NCBI GenBank assembly: GCA_964618895.1
Contig: CAZUDO010000072.1
Coordinates: forward strand, 62,001-126,000
Reading direction: 5' to 3'
DNA length: 64,000 nucleotides
Origin: CAZUDO01 sp964618895
GTDB taxonomy: Bacteria; Desulfobacterota; Binatia; DP-6
The notes under the pieces are model-generated. The model searched no databases and had not been told where the DNA came from. It saw only the letters and a program-made list of their open reading frames with translations. How positions within the stretch are numbered: position 1 is the first letter of the stretch; each line of letters opens with the position of its first letter. A program made the position numbers and the translations under genes. Below, piece by piece: positions 1 to 8,440 of this stretch.

Positions 1-1
1 C

Positions 2-1048
2 GTCGCCATCGGGAACCAGACGGTGTTCGCCCGCGAGCCGCTCGGGGCGACTGGCCTGCTCGGCATGGACCTCGTCCGGCTGGGCCTCGAACGGGGCCGG
101 AGCGCCGAGGACGCGTTGACCGTGATGACGGACCTGCTGGCGACGTACGGGCAGGGTGGCTCGGGACAGGCCCACGTGGAGTGGCCGTATCACAACGCCT
201 TTCTCATCGCCGATCCGGCGACGGCATGGATCCTCGAGACCTCCGACCGACACTGGGCCGCCCGTCGCGTGCAGGAGGTCGGCAACGTCTCCAACGGCCT
301 GGCCCTGGGGGCCGACTGGGAACGGGGTGCGGCCGATCTCACCCCCTTTGCGGTTGCCCAGGGATGGTGGAAGGCCACCGCCGGGCGTGTCGACTTCGCG
401 GCGGCCTATGCCGACGACACGGGGGTGCCGCCCAACCTGTGCGCGGCGCGGCGCCGCCGCGCGGCCGTTCTGCTCGCAGAAGCGAAAGGCCAGATCACCC
501 CCGCCACCCTGCGTGCCGCGCTGCGCGATCACTTCGGGGCCGGGACCGTGCACCGCCCGCGGGCGTTCGACGATCCGCAGTTCTTCTCCCTGTGTATGCA
601 TGCGGATCCGCTCGACAACACCACCGCCGCCATGGTGGCGTGCCTGACCGCCGATCCGCACGCTCCGGCTGCCACCTGGGTGTGCCTCGGGAGCCCGTGC
701 GTCGGGGTGTTCGTGCCGTGCTACCTGGAGGGTACGGTCCCTGCAGCGCTCGCCCGTGGTGGGGGCGAGCCCGACACGGAGAGTCCGTGGTGGCGCATGC
801 GGGCGCTGCTCAGCGTGGTCGAGCAGGATTTCGCCCATCGGGGACCGCAGGTGCGCGCGCGGTGGGACACGCTCGAACGGGCGCTCGTCCGGGAGGCGAG
901 CGCCGTCGAGGCCGAGGCGACCGCCGCGCGCCGTGCTGGCCGTGCGGCGGCTGCCTCGGACCTCCTCTCCGGCTTCATGCTGCGTGCGGTCGACGGATGC
1001 CTGACCGAAGCCGGTGCTCTGCAGCGAGAGCTGACCGGTTCGGCCTGA
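2..1048 (+). CDS. Secernin-like C69 family peptidase, 5' end outside window
   Basis: The frame is open from base 2, reading VAIGNQTVFAREP before the first GTG at 23, so that GTG is internal and the true start lies left of the window. The block GATGLLGMDLVRLGLERG, the later HNAFLIADPATAWILETS and VSNGLAL are typical of secernins, the C69 N-terminal-nucleophile hydrolases. The catalytic N-terminal Cys expected for this family would be upstream and cannot be checked. The C-terminal third is rich in Ala, Arg and Glu and looks helical. The gene ends 24 bp before a convergent HTH gene. Substrate is unknown; the family call is fairly secure, peptidase activity is inferred. Confidence 0.75.
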   Translation, partial: VAIGNQTVFAREPLGATGLLGMDLVRLGLERGRSAEDALTVMTDLLATYGQGGSGQAHVEWPYHNAFLIADPATAWILETSDRHWAARRVQEVGNVSNGLALGADWERGAADLTPFAVAQGWWKATAGRVDFAAAYADDTGVPPNLCAARRRRAAVLLAEAKGQITPATLRAALRDHFGAGTVHRPRAFDDPQFFSLCMHADPLDNTTAAMVACLTADPHAPAATWVCLGSPCVGVFVPCYLEGTVPAALARGGGEPDTESPWWRMRALLSVVEQDFAHRGPQVRARWDTLERALVREASAVEAEATAARRAGRAAAASDLLSGFMLRAVDGCLTEAGALQRELTGSA

Positions 1049-1072
1049 CCTGCCGCCGCACGCGGCCCTCCC

Positions 1073-1357
1073 TCACGTGCCACCCCCGCCTGGCGCGGCG
1101 GCGTACGCCACCGTTTCGGCGGTCGGGCTCGCGCCGAGCGTCACGGTGGCAGGCTCTTCGTCGACCAGGAACCACTCCATGGGGTGGCCGGTGTACTGGG
1201 CGATGCGGAACAACACGTCCGTCGCCGGTACGCGGCCGTTCAGATAGTTGTAGACCGCCGACAGGCTGAGGCCGAGGTCGTAGGCGAATGCCTTCGGCTC
1301 GTCGGCCACCACCTCTCGGAGCTTCCTGGTGAACGCTGCGACACTGATCGTGCTCAT
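1073..1357 (-). CDS. Small helix-turn-helix (XRE/Cro-like) DNA-binding protein
   Basis: Protein of 94 residues. The segment AFAYDLGLSLSAVYNYLNGR followed by 'ATDVLFRIAQYTG' has the spacing of a lambda-repressor-like HTH: helix, turn at GLS, recognition helix SAVYNYLNG. The tail (from about residue 68) is Ala/Gly rich and probably disordered. A strong ribosome binding site, AGGAGGAGAG, lies just before the ATG. A strong intrinsic terminator with a T-rich tract lies only about 35 bases upstream of the start codon on the same strand, so expression either begins in a very short gap or depends on readthrough (see leader entry). No target is known. Confidence 0.6.
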   Translation of the reverse strand: MSTISVAAFTRKLREVVADEPKAFAYDLGLSLSAVYNYLNGRVPATDVLFRIAQYTGHPMEWFLVDEEPATVTLGASPTAETVAYAAAPGGGGT

Positions 1358-1401
1358 GGTCTCTCCTCCTCTTGGGGGGGTTCGCTCCGGTCAAAAACAA
1401 A

Positions 1402-1436
1402 AAAGGCCACCGGTCCCTGAGGGGCCGGTGGCCTTT
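1402..1436 (-). terminator. Intrinsic terminator in the leader of the HTH gene
   Basis: Bases 1402-1413 and 1425-1436 are perfectly complementary (12 bp); three C-G pairs and one wobble pair extend the stem to a 3-base loop at 1418-1420. On the minus strand it is followed by a T-rich run (complement of 1391-1401, TTGTTTTTGA). It stops transcripts coming from the exporter operon, or from a promoter in 1440-1720, just before the HTH gene. Confidence 0.8.
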
Positions 1437-1613
1437 CGTTTCCGCGGAGGGTTTCTCGGTCTACCCTGGGAGACTACCTCCCGTCCGCGAAAGGCCACCG
1501 GCCCGGATTCGGGCGCGCTTCGTAGCCTGCGCGTCCCAACGGGACACGCACACCAGCACGGCGCCCGCATGGCGGGTCGAGAAGACCGGGTTGGCGTGCA
1601 TGGTGCGCTGCAT
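1402..1613 (-). promoter_or_regulatory. Attenuator-like leader with competing hairpins and a 50-codon leader ORF
   Basis: Reading the minus strand, segment 1 (1501-1484) can pair with segment 2 (1448-1425): 12 bp plus 6 bp separated by a six-base bulge. Segment 2 can instead pair with segment 3 (1413-1402), which forms the terminator. This is the order of a classical attenuator: antiterminator 1:2, terminator 2:3, T-tract, then the HTH gene. A 50-codon ORF (1613-1461; preceded by GAAGGG) runs through segment 1 and stops before segment 2. It carries an Arg cluster (TKRARIRAGGLSR) ahead of and into segment 1. Further small hairpins lie at 1501-1514, around 1530-1548 and around 1566-1576. The pairing is directly visible; the regulatory role is inferred. 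It fills most of the 357-base gap between genes. Confidence 0.45.
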
Positions 1614-1714
1614 GGGGACCCTTCGCGTCTGAGGCCTATCTAGCCGCACGCGCATTCCAAGTGCAAGGACTCGGTTTCCACACCCGTGGCCGATCGGGTG
1701 CGGAGGGGGTGGGG

Positions 1715-2947
1715 TCATTCATGGCGGAGGGCGGCGATCGGGTCCAGCCGGGAGGCCCGTCGGGCCGGGTAGACCCCGAACACGAGCCCGACGGCCCACG
1801 CAAATGCCAGGGCGCTCACCACGGCGGTGGGGGAGATCAGGATCGGCCAGTCCGCCAAGCGCCCGATCACGACGGCGGTCCCCACGCCGAGGCCGGTCCC
1901 GAGGAGGCCTCCCACGGTGCTGAGGACGATGGCCTCGACGAGGAACTGGAGCAGGATGTCGCGTCCCCTGGCGCCGACGGCCATACGGATGCCGATCTCG
2001 CGCGTCCGTTCGCTCACCGATACCAGCAGGATGTTCATGATCCCGATGCCGCCCACCAGCAGCGAGATCGACGCGATGGCGGCGAGCAGGCGGGTCATGA
2101 CCTGGCTCGCCATCATCGAAGCGGCGAACAGCTCGGTCATGTTGCGGACGGTGAAGTCCTCCTCCTCTCCGGGCGCCGTGCGGTGGCGGGTGGTGAGCAG
2201 CTCGTGGATCTCCGTTTCCGCGGTGGCCGCGGCCTCCGGGCTCGGGGTCGAAACCAGGATCATGTTCACCGTGCCGAGGATAGCGGTGCCGAGGACACGC
2301 CGCTCGGCCGTGCTGAACGGCATGGTGACCACGTCGTCCTGGTCCTGCCCCCATGAGGTCTGGCCCTTGGTCGTGAGGACCCCGATCACCCGGAAGGCGA
2401 CGTTGCGCACGCGGATGATGGCCCCGAGCGGGTCCTCGCCCGGCATGAACAGCTTGTCGACCACCGTGCGTCCCACGACTGCTACCGTGGCGGCGCTGTC
2501 CTCTTCGGCCTGCGTGAAGAAACGGCCCACCGCCACCGGCCAGTTGCGCACCTCGGTGAACGAGGGAGGACTGCCCTGGATGCCGGTCGACCAGTTCTGG
2601 TTGCCGTAGGTGACTTGGGCCACGTCGCGCTTGAGGTACGTGACCGCCCGCACCGACGGGCAGTCGCGGGCGATGGCCCGGGCATCGGCGACCGTGAGCG
2701 TGCTGGCGCTGCCGTACCCCGAGCGCACGCCGCCCGCGGTGGTCGCCCCTGGAACCACCATGATGACGTTCTGGCCGAGGCTGGCGATCTGGGCGCGCAC
2801 CGAGGCGTCCGCGCCCTGTCCGACACTCACCATGGCGATCACGGCCGCCACGCCGATCACGACGCCGAGAGCGGTGAGGATCGAGCGGGTGAGGTTGCGT
2901 GCCAACGCCCGCCCGGCCGTGCGCACGGTGATGCGGAAGGCGGTCAC
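1715..2947 (-). CDS. MacB-type ABC transporter permease (FtsX fold)
   Basis: Protein of 410 residues with the layout of MacB/FtsX permeases. A first membrane segment near residues 17-40 (SILTALGVVIGVAAVIAMVS) is followed by a long periplasmic MacB_PCD domain of about 240 residues. Three C-terminal membrane segments follow, with the typical loop VSERTREIGIRMAVGARGRD that contacts the ATPase. It overlaps the ATPase gene by 4 bp (ATGA), so the two are translationally coupled. ATPase and permease are separate proteins, unlike fused E. coli MacB. With the adaptor upstream it should form an inner-membrane mechanotransmission exporter for a lipopeptide, peptide or drug. No outer-membrane TolC is in the window. 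Confidence 0.88.
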   Translation of the reverse strand: MTAFRITVRTAGRALARNLTRSILTALGVVIGVAAVIAMVSVGQGADASVRAQIASLGQNVIMVVPGATTAGGVRSGYGSASTLTVADARAIARDCPSVRAVTYLKRDVAQVTYGNQNWSTGIQGSPPSFTEVRNWPVAVGRFFTQAEEDSAATVAVVGRTVVDKLFMPGEDPLGAIIRVRNVAFRVIGVLTTKGQTSWGQDQDDVVTMPFSTAERRVLGTAILGTVNMILVSTPSPEAAATAETEIHELLTTRHRTAPGEEEDFTVRNMTELFAASMMASQVMTRLLAAIASISLLVGGIGIMNILLVSVSERTREIGIRMAVGARGRDILLQFLVEAIVLSTVGGLLGTGLGVGTAVVIGRLADWPILISPTAVVSALAFAWAVGLVFGVYPARRASRLDPIAALRHE

Positions 2948-3648
2948 GCGTGCGTCTCGCGCTGCGACGGCGGTCCGTCGCTGACGATCCGGCCATCGCG
3001 CATCATGAGCACACGGTCCGTGCGGGCCGCGATGTCGGGCTCGTGCGTGACGATCACGAGCGTCAGCCCGTGCCGGCGGTTCAGGGTGTGCAACAGGGTC
3101 ATGATCTCGCGCGAGGCGACGCTGTCGAGGTTACCCGTCGGCTCGTCAGCGAGCACCAGACGCGGACGATTGACCAGCGCGCGCGCGATGGCGACCCGCT
3201 GCTGTTGGCCGCCGGAGAGCTGGCTCGGCGTCCGCTCGGTCACGTCGGCCAGGCCGACGTCGGCCAGCGCCGTTTCCGCCCGGCGGCGGTGCTCGGCGAG
3301 CGGCGCGCCCGCGTAGACCAGCGGTAGCTCCACGTTCTCGCGGGCCGTCGTGCGGGGCAACAGGTTGAAGCTCTGGAAGACGAAGCCGATGCGGGCGTTG
3401 CGGAGCGTCGCCCGCTGGTCGGGGGTCATCCGGCTCACGTCGTCGCCGTCGAGGTGGTAGCTGCCGCTCGTCGGCGTGTCGAGGCACCCGAGGAGATTGA
3501 GGAGCGTCGACTTGCCCGACCCGGAGGCGCCCATGATCGCGACCAGCTCGCCCGCGGCGATGGCGAGCGTGACGCCGGCGAGCGCGCGGACGGCCACCCC
3601 GCCGCGGTCGTCGGCGTACGTTCTGGTGAGGTCGCGTAGCCTGATCAC
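2944..3648 (-). CDS. MacB/LolD-type ABC transporter ATP-binding protein
   Basis: Protein of 234 residues, a complete nucleotide-binding domain. Walker A GASGSGKST is at residues 40-48, the Q-loop Gln at 92, signature LSGGQQQR at 144-151, Walker B LVLADEPTG at 164-172 and switch His at 202. Length and motif wording match the MacB/LolD/FtsE class that partners FtsX-like permeases. It lies between the adaptor gene (14 bp upstream) and the permease gene (4-bp overlap downstream), giving a three-gene operon. It powers the exporter from the cytoplasm. The substrate cannot be read from this subunit. Confidence 0.9.
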   Translation of the reverse strand: MIRLRDLTRTYADDRGGVAVRALAGVTLAIAAGELVAIMGASGSGKSTLLNLLGCLDTPTSGSYHLDGDDVSRMTPDQRATLRNARIGFVFQSFNLLPRTTARENVELPLVYAGAPLAEHRRRAETALADVGLADVTERTPSQLSGGQQQRVAIARALVNRPRLVLADEPTGNLDSVASREIMTLLHTLNRRHGLTLVIVTHEPDIAARTDRVLMMRDGRIVSDGPPSQRETHA

Positions 3649-3662
3649 TCTGGGGGCCGCTC

Positions 3663-4910
3663 TCAGTGACCCGTGCGGCGCCCTGGCGTGAACGAGGGCG
3701 GCCGCCCCGGAGGGGCGGCGGGGGCGGCCGGACGCTGCAGGCCGATGATGACGGGCTGGCCCTCGTCGAGGCCGGTGAGGATCTCCGCGAAGCGGTCGTC
3801 CGCGATGCCGGTCGTCACCGACACGGGCTGTGGCCGCCCGGCTGTGTCGAGGCGCCAGACGCGCCCCTCGGCGGCGGCCCCGACGGCGGCCCCGACGGCG
3901 GCCGCGGGAGCGGCCGCGGCGGCGGCCCCCGGTTCCGCCCCGTCATCCGGGGGACGGAAGCGGAGCGCGCTCGTCCGGATGCGCAACGCATCATCCCGCT
4001 GTGCGGTCGTGATGGTCACGTTGGCGGTCATGCCGGGCTTGAGGCGCAGGCCGGGGTTGTCGACGTGCACCAGCACTTCGTAGGTAACCACGTTCTGCAC
4101 CGTGACCGGTGCGCTGCGCACCTGGGCCACGCGGCCAGGGAACGTGGTGCCGGGGTAGGCGTCGACCGTGAACGTCACCGGCTGGTCCGCCGCGACGCTC
4201 CCGATGTCGGACTCGCTGACGCTCGCACTCACCTGCATCTTGGTGAGATCTTCGGCCACCAGGAAGAGCGTCGGGGTCTGGAACGTGGCCGCCACCGTCT
4301 GCCCGACGGAGACGTTGCGCGCCACGACGATACCATCGACGGGTGACACGATGCTGGTGTAGGCGAGATTGACCTCGGCCTCGTGCAGGCGTGCCTCGGA
4401 CGACCGGATCTCCGCCCGGTCGAGCTCGACCTGTGCCCGCGCCTGCCGCGCGCGGCTGACCGCCAGGTCGAGATCGCTCTCTGAGACAATGCCCTGGCCA
4501 TGCAGGTCGCGGGTGCGCCGGAGGGTGGCGTCCTGGAGGGCGACGTCGGCCTCGTCCTTGGTCAGGCGGGCGCGCGCATTGGCCACATCGGCGGTAGCGG
4601 CGTCCACCCGGACCCGAAAGGAGCGCGGGTCGATGGTGGCGAGCAGCTGGCCCTTCGCCACCGGGGTATTGAAGTCGGCCGCGATCTCGGTGATCGGCCC
4701 CGAGACGTACGTTCCCACCTGCACCGTCGCCACCGGATTGACCGCACCCGTGGCGCTCACGGAGGCATGGATGGGTCCGCGGTCGACGGGTGCCGTGAGG
4801 TAGCGGGGCTGATCGTCGTCCCGCCTGCCTGGACGGGCGAGCAGGAGGCCGAGCACCGCGAGGGCGACGGCGCCGAACGGGAGCCAGAGCCGGCGCATCG
4901 GTCCCATCAT
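3663..4910 (-). CDS. MacA/HlyD-type periplasmic adaptor subunit
   Basis: Protein of 415 residues. An N-terminal membrane anchor (about residues 7-25) is followed by a biotinyl-lipoyl half motif (GTYVSGPITEIAADFNTPVAKGQLLATID), a coiled-coil hairpin (residues about 100-175), the second lipoyl half (SIVSPVDGIVVARNVSVGQTV) and a beta-barrel region. This order defines RND/MacA membrane fusion proteins. An Ala/Gly-rich low-complexity stretch of roughly 25 residues near 325-350 is encoded by near-repeated GCGGCC units and is unusual inside the membrane-proximal part. ATG at 4910 and a second ATG at 4898 are both possible starts. First gene of the exporter operon. Confidence 0.87.
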   Translation of the reverse strand: MMGPMRRLWLPFGAVALAVLGLLLARPGRRDDDQPRYLTAPVDRGPIHASVSATGAVNPVATVQVGTYVSGPITEIAADFNTPVAKGQLLATIDPRSFRVRVDAATADVANARARLTKDEADVALQDATLRRTRDLHGQGIVSESDLDLAVSRARQARAQVELDRAEIRSSEARLHEAEVNLAYTSIVSPVDGIVVARNVSVGQTVAATFQTPTLFLVAEDLTKMQVSASVSESDIGSVAADQPVTFTVDAYPGTTFPGRVAQVRSAPVTVQNVVTYEVLVHVDNPGLRLKPGMTANVTITTAQRDDALRIRTSALRFRPPDDGAEPGAAAAAAPAAAVGAAVGAAAEGRVWRLDTAGRPQPVSVTTGIADDRFAEILTGLDEGQPVIIGLQRPAAPAAPPGRPPSFTPGRRTGH

Positions 4911-4954
4911 GTGGAGACGGCCGCCGTGGAGTCAACGTGGCCCCCGGACCGGGG

Positions 4955-6361
4955 CTACCGGGTGCCCGCCACCGCGGCGCGCTCCGCGGTCGCCTCCCGG
5001 CGCACGCGCTCGAGGTCCTCGCGGGTGATCGCGTGCAGGGAAGGGTCGCGTCGGAAGAGCAGGATCAGCCCGCCGGGCACGGAGAGCGGGATCTTCTCGA
5101 TCCAGAAGCCCAGGTTGCCGATCAGGAACGCCTTGGCCGCGCCGGTCTTGGAGCCGAGGAGCCACACGAACACCAGCTCGCGCACGCCTTCGCCGGACGC
5201 CGAGGGGGCGATGAACGTGCCGAACGTCATGACGGCAGAGGCGAACAGCACCTCGCTGAGATGTACGTTCTGCGTTCCGAGCGCCATGGCGTTGCAAAAG
5301 TACATGAGCGTCGTGGTGATCTGCCCGGCGATCGCGAGCCCGAGGGCGAACAGCAGGTAGCCGCGCCGGTTGGAGTACGCCGTGGCGGCGTCGATCACGT
5401 TGCTGGCGAACTGCCGCACGCGTCCTCCCGGGATCAACCGGAGCACGCCGCGGAACCAGGTTGGTTGGAGCAGGATGAGGATGCCGAACAACGTCGTGCC
5501 GGCGAGCGGAATCTTCATCGCGCCCACCAGCTCGCCGAACGACTGCCCCTGGGTGATGCGGCCCGCGAACGGCATGAACAGCAGAATCACGGCGAGCAGC
5601 CCCACCAGGCCGAGCACACGCTCGACCGCGAGCGCGGTCGTGCATTCGATCGGCCGGCGGGTGAGCCGGATGGTCTCGTACAGGCGCCAGGCGTCCAGGC
5701 CCATGGTGCTCGGGGTCACGATCCCGAAGTAGCGTCCGATGAAATACGTGCCGGTCAGGTAGCCGAACTTGAGATCGATGCCTTGGCCCTGCAGGAGGAT
5801 CTGCCAGCGCAGGATGTTGGCGAAGATGCCGAGCAGCTTGATGGCAATTGCCGCCAGGAACCAGGGCACGAACACCGCCAGGCGCAGTCCCTGGATTTCC
5901 GCCCACAGCTCAGACAGCTCGGCGGGTACGAGCTGGAACCCCTGGATGCGGAAGTAGACTTCCGCCGGCGCGCTCGCCAGCGGCACCGGCTCGAACTCTC
6001 CGTTCGGCGAGCGGACAAACACGGTGGCCAGCCCCCGCTCGCCACTGCAGTGCCGGAGCGGCTTGAAGGGACGGACGGAGCCGTTGTCCAGCCGTACGAA
6101 CACGGTGCGCTCGGTTCCCGCCCGGCACACCTCCCCGAGGGCGACCGGAATGCGCGCCGGAGGGAGTTCGGTGCCACGCAGCCGGCCCTTGAGGCGCCCG
6201 ACGAGCCCGGGATAGGCGGGGTTCGCGGCCTCGAATGTCCCGGAGACGCTCAGGCTGGCCGTCCGGACGGGCAGGAATCCGCCACCGAACTCGAGGAAGA
6301 TGGCGACGAAGATCCCAACCGTGACCCCGAACTTGAGGAGCAGCGTAATGGCGCGTTTCAT
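4955..6361 (-). CDS. LPG-synthase/AglD-like integral membrane protein (flippase-like)
   Basis: Protein of 468 residues from the ATG at 6361 (MKRAITLLLKFG); an upstream ATG at 6424 would add 21 residues that do not resemble the family start. A membrane anchor at the N terminus is followed by a roughly 110-residue non-membrane insert with many beta-type residues (about 25-140). The rest is the multi-span LPG_synthase_TM/UPF0104 core, with the family-typical YFIGRYFGIVTPSTMGLDAWR and FIAPSASGEGVRELVFVWL. Such proteins include MprF flippase-like and AglD-associated domains and are thought to move or modify polyprenyl or glycolipids. There is no catalytic MprF C-terminal domain, so lipid transfer or flipping is more likely than aminoacyl transfer. 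Confidence 0.72.
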   Translation of the reverse strand: MKRAITLLLKFGVTVGIFVAIFLEFGGGFLPVRTASLSVSGTFEAANPAYPGLVGRLKGRLRGTELPPARIPVALGEVCRAGTERTVFVRLDNGSVRPFKPLRHCSGERGLATVFVRSPNGEFEPVPLASAPAEVYFRIQGFQLVPAELSELWAEIQGLRLAVFVPWFLAAIAIKLLGIFANILRWQILLQGQGIDLKFGYLTGTYFIGRYFGIVTPSTMGLDAWRLYETIRLTRRPIECTTALAVERVLGLVGLLAVILLFMPFAGRITQGQSFGELVGAMKIPLAGTTLFGILILLQPTWFRGVLRLIPGGRVRQFASNVIDAATAYSNRRGYLLFALGLAIAGQITTTLMYFCNAMALGTQNVHLSEVLFASAVMTFGTFIAPSASGEGVRELVFVWLLGSKTGAAKAFLIGNLGFWIEKIPLSVPGGLILLFRRDPSLHAITREDLERVRREATAERAAVAGTR

Positions 6362-6475
6362 GGCGGAGCGTGGCGGCGCACCACTATGCCACAGTTCCTT
6401 GTCGGCAAAAATCGCGCGCGACATGAACGCAAACGGCGGCGAACCCTGCCGGGCCCCTCGCCGTCCGCCGTCCCA

Positions 6476-6492
6476 CGCGCTGCCGCAGCGCG
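6476..6492 (-). terminator. Hairpin abutting the glnA stop codon
   Basis: A perfect 7-bp stem, CGCGCTG-CCG-CAGCGCG, lies directly behind the glnA stop codon on the minus strand. There is no clear T-run, so it may be a weak terminator or a 3'-end stabiliser rather than a full intrinsic terminator. Confidence 0.35.
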
Positions 6493-6493
6493 A

Positions 6494-7951
6494 CTACGCG
6501 TCGAAGTAGAGGGCGAACTCGTGCGGATGCGGCCGCAGCCGCATCGCGCTGACCTCGTTCGCCATCTTGTACTCGATCCAGGTCTCGATCACGTCCTCGG
6601 TGAACACGTCGCCCTTGAGCATGAAGGCGTGATCCTTCTTCAGATTGTCGAGCGCCTCTTCGAGCGAGCCCGGCATCTTCGGCACTTCCTTCAGCTCTTC
6701 GGGGCTGAGGGCGTAGATGTCCTTGTCGAGCGGGTTGCCCGGGTTGAGACGGCGCTCGATGCCGTCGAGGCCGGCCATGAGCATGACCGCGAACGCCATG
6801 TAGCCATTGCAGGTCGGATCCGGGAAGCGGACCTCGATGCGCTTGGCCTTGGGTGACGGCGAGTACATCGGGATGCGCACCGCCGCGGATCGGTTGCGGC
6901 TGGAGTAGGCGAGGTTGATCGGGGCCTCGAAGCCCGGCACCAGGCGCCGGTAGGAGTTCGTGCCCGGGTTGGTGAAGGCGGCGATCGCCGGGGCGTGCTT
7001 CAGGATGCCGCCGATGTAGTGCATGGCGAGCTCGCTCATGCCGCCGTACTTGTCGCCCGCGAAGAGCGGCTTCTCGCCCTTCCAGATCGACTGGTGGGTG
7101 TGCATGCCCGAGCCGTTGTCGCCGAAGATGGGCTTCGGCATGAACGTCGCCGTCTTGCCGTACCGGCGGGCGACGTTCTTGACCACGTGCTTGTACCACA
7201 TGAGCCAGTCGCCCATCTTGACCAGCGAGTTGAAGCGCATGTCGATCTCGGCCTGGCCGGCGGTCGCCACCTCGTGGTGGTGCTTCTCGACGCGGATGCC
7301 GAGCTTCTCCATCTCGCGCACCATCTCGCCGCGGATGTCCTGCTGCGAGTCGGTGGGCTGGACCGGGAAGTAGCCTTCCTTGTAGCGCGGCTTGTAGCCG
7401 AGGTTCTTGCTCTCAATGCGGCGTCCGTCGCGGTCGTTCATGCTGTCGATCGCGCGCCCCGTGTTCCACTGCCCTTCGGCGGAGTCGATGGCGTAGAAGC
7501 CGGTATGCTGGTTCTGCTCGTAGCGCACCTCGTCGAGGATGAAGAACTCGGGCTCCGGGCCGAAGTAGGCGACGTCGCCGACGCCGCTCTTCTTGAGGTA
7601 CGCCTCGGCTTTGCGCCCGATGTTGCGCGGGTCGCGGGAGTAGTCTTCTTTGGTGATCGGGTCGACGATGTTGCCGATCAGGCTCAGCGTGGGGATGGCC
7701 ATGAACGGATCCATCACCGCCGTGGTCGGGTCGGGAACGACGAGCATGTCCGACGCGTGGATCGGCTGCCAGCCGCGGATCGACGAGCCGTCGAACCCGC
7801 TGCCTTCCTCGAACAGATCCTCGCTCAGCTCGCTGGTCGGGATCGAGAAGTGCTGCCAGGTGCCGAGGAAGTCGAGAAACTTGAAGTCTACCGACTCGAC
7901 CTTGTTGTCCTTCGCGAACTTCAGCACGTCCTTGGGTGTCTGAGTTGCCAT
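6494..7951 (-). CDS. glnA: Glutamine synthetase type I
   Basis: Protein of 485 residues that makes glutamine from glutamate, ammonia and ATP in the cytoplasm as a dodecamer. Visible family blocks are FDGSSIRGW, YFGPEPEFFI, the metal and substrate stretch EKHHHEVATAGQAEID, the ATP-site segment KPIFGDNGSGMHTHQS and NRSAAVRIP. DIYALSPEE matches the adenylylation loop of GSI-beta enzymes and keeps the Tyr, so control by GlnE-type adenylyltransferase is likely, although glnE is not in the window. It is the last gene of the amt-glnB-glnA operon, 63 bp behind glnB, with RBS TAGGAGGGG. The length is slightly above the 468-470 residues of enterobacterial GlnA. Confidence 0.97.
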   Translation of the reverse strand: MATQTPKDVLKFAKDNKVESVDFKFLDFLGTWQHFSIPTSELSEDLFEEGSGFDGSSIRGWQPIHASDMLVVPDPTTAVMDPFMAIPTLSLIGNIVDPITKEDYSRDPRNIGRKAEAYLKKSGVGDVAYFGPEPEFFILDEVRYEQNQHTGFYAIDSAEGQWNTGRAIDSMNDRDGRRIESKNLGYKPRYKEGYFPVQPTDSQQDIRGEMVREMEKLGIRVEKHHHEVATAGQAEIDMRFNSLVKMGDWLMWYKHVVKNVARRYGKTATFMPKPIFGDNGSGMHTHQSIWKGEKPLFAGDKYGGMSELAMHYIGGILKHAPAIAAFTNPGTNSYRRLVPGFEAPINLAYSSRNRSAAVRIPMYSPSPKAKRIEVRFPDPTCNGYMAFAVMLMAGLDGIERRLNPGNPLDKDIYALSPEELKEVPKMPGSLEEALDNLKKDHAFMLKGDVFTEDVIETWIEYKMANEVSAMRLRPHPHEFALYFDA

Positions 7952-8014
7952 ACCGAGCCCCTCCTACGAGCTCATCCGATGAACGATGGCGCTGCTGGCG
8001 CTGCGGTGTCTCGT

Positions 8015-8353
8015 CTAGATGGCGTCGCTGCCGCGCTCGCCGGTGCGGATGCGAACCACGTCGTCGATCGGGAGCACGAAGATCTTGCCGTCACCGATGC
8101 GCCCGGTCTTGGCGGCCTTCTCGATGGTTTCGACCACGTCCGCGACCTGTTCGTCGCGCACGATGATCTCGAGCTTCACTTTGGGAAGGAAGTCGACCAC
8201 GTACTCGGCACCCCGGTAGAGCTCGGTGTGGCCTTTCTGGCGGCCGAAGCCTTTGACCTCACTCACCGTGATCCCCTGGACACCGATCGCGGAGAGGCTT
8301 TCCTTCACCTCGTCGAGCTTGAACGGTTTGATGATCGCCTCGACCTTCTTCAT
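8015..8353 (-). CDS. glnB: PII nitrogen regulatory protein
   Basis: Protein of 112 residues starting MKKVEAIIKPFKLDEVKESL; the ATG at 8353 is preceded by GGGAGGCG, while a longer frame upstream adds nine unrelated residues. The T-loop GHTELYRGAEYVVDFLPK carries Tyr51, the uridylylation site, and the B-loop TGRIGDGKIFV is complete. PII proteins sense 2-oxoglutarate and ATP/ADP and control GS adenylylation, NtrB and AmtB. Its place between amt and glnA suggests a GlnK role; sequence alone does not separate GlnB from GlnK here. Transcription should follow the sigma-54 promoter in front of amt. Confidence 0.96.
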   Translation of the reverse strand: MKKVEAIIKPFKLDEVKESLSAIGVQGITVSEVKGFGRQKGHTELYRGAEYVVDFLPKVKLEIIVRDEQVADVVETIEKAAKTGRIGDGKIFVLPIDDVVRIRTGERGSDAI

Positions 8354-8440
8354 GAGCGCCTCCCCGGCTGGGGCCGGCATGCGGGCCCCTCGTTTAGTCC
8401 AATCCGTCGCTGCTTGTAAAGGTGCATCGGGCTCATCGGC

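Noticed and set aside
1581..1610. GG-N10-GC match (TTGGCGTGCATGGTGC) as a third sigma-54 promoter
   Set aside because: Only the GG/GC spacing fits; the -24 and -12 boxes deviate (GGCGT, GTGC), and it lies on the plus strand with no gene behind it.
3860..3930. GCGGCC-type repeats in the adaptor gene as a CRISPR or tandem array
   Set aside because: The units encode an in-frame Ala/Gly linker of the HlyD protein; no spacers.
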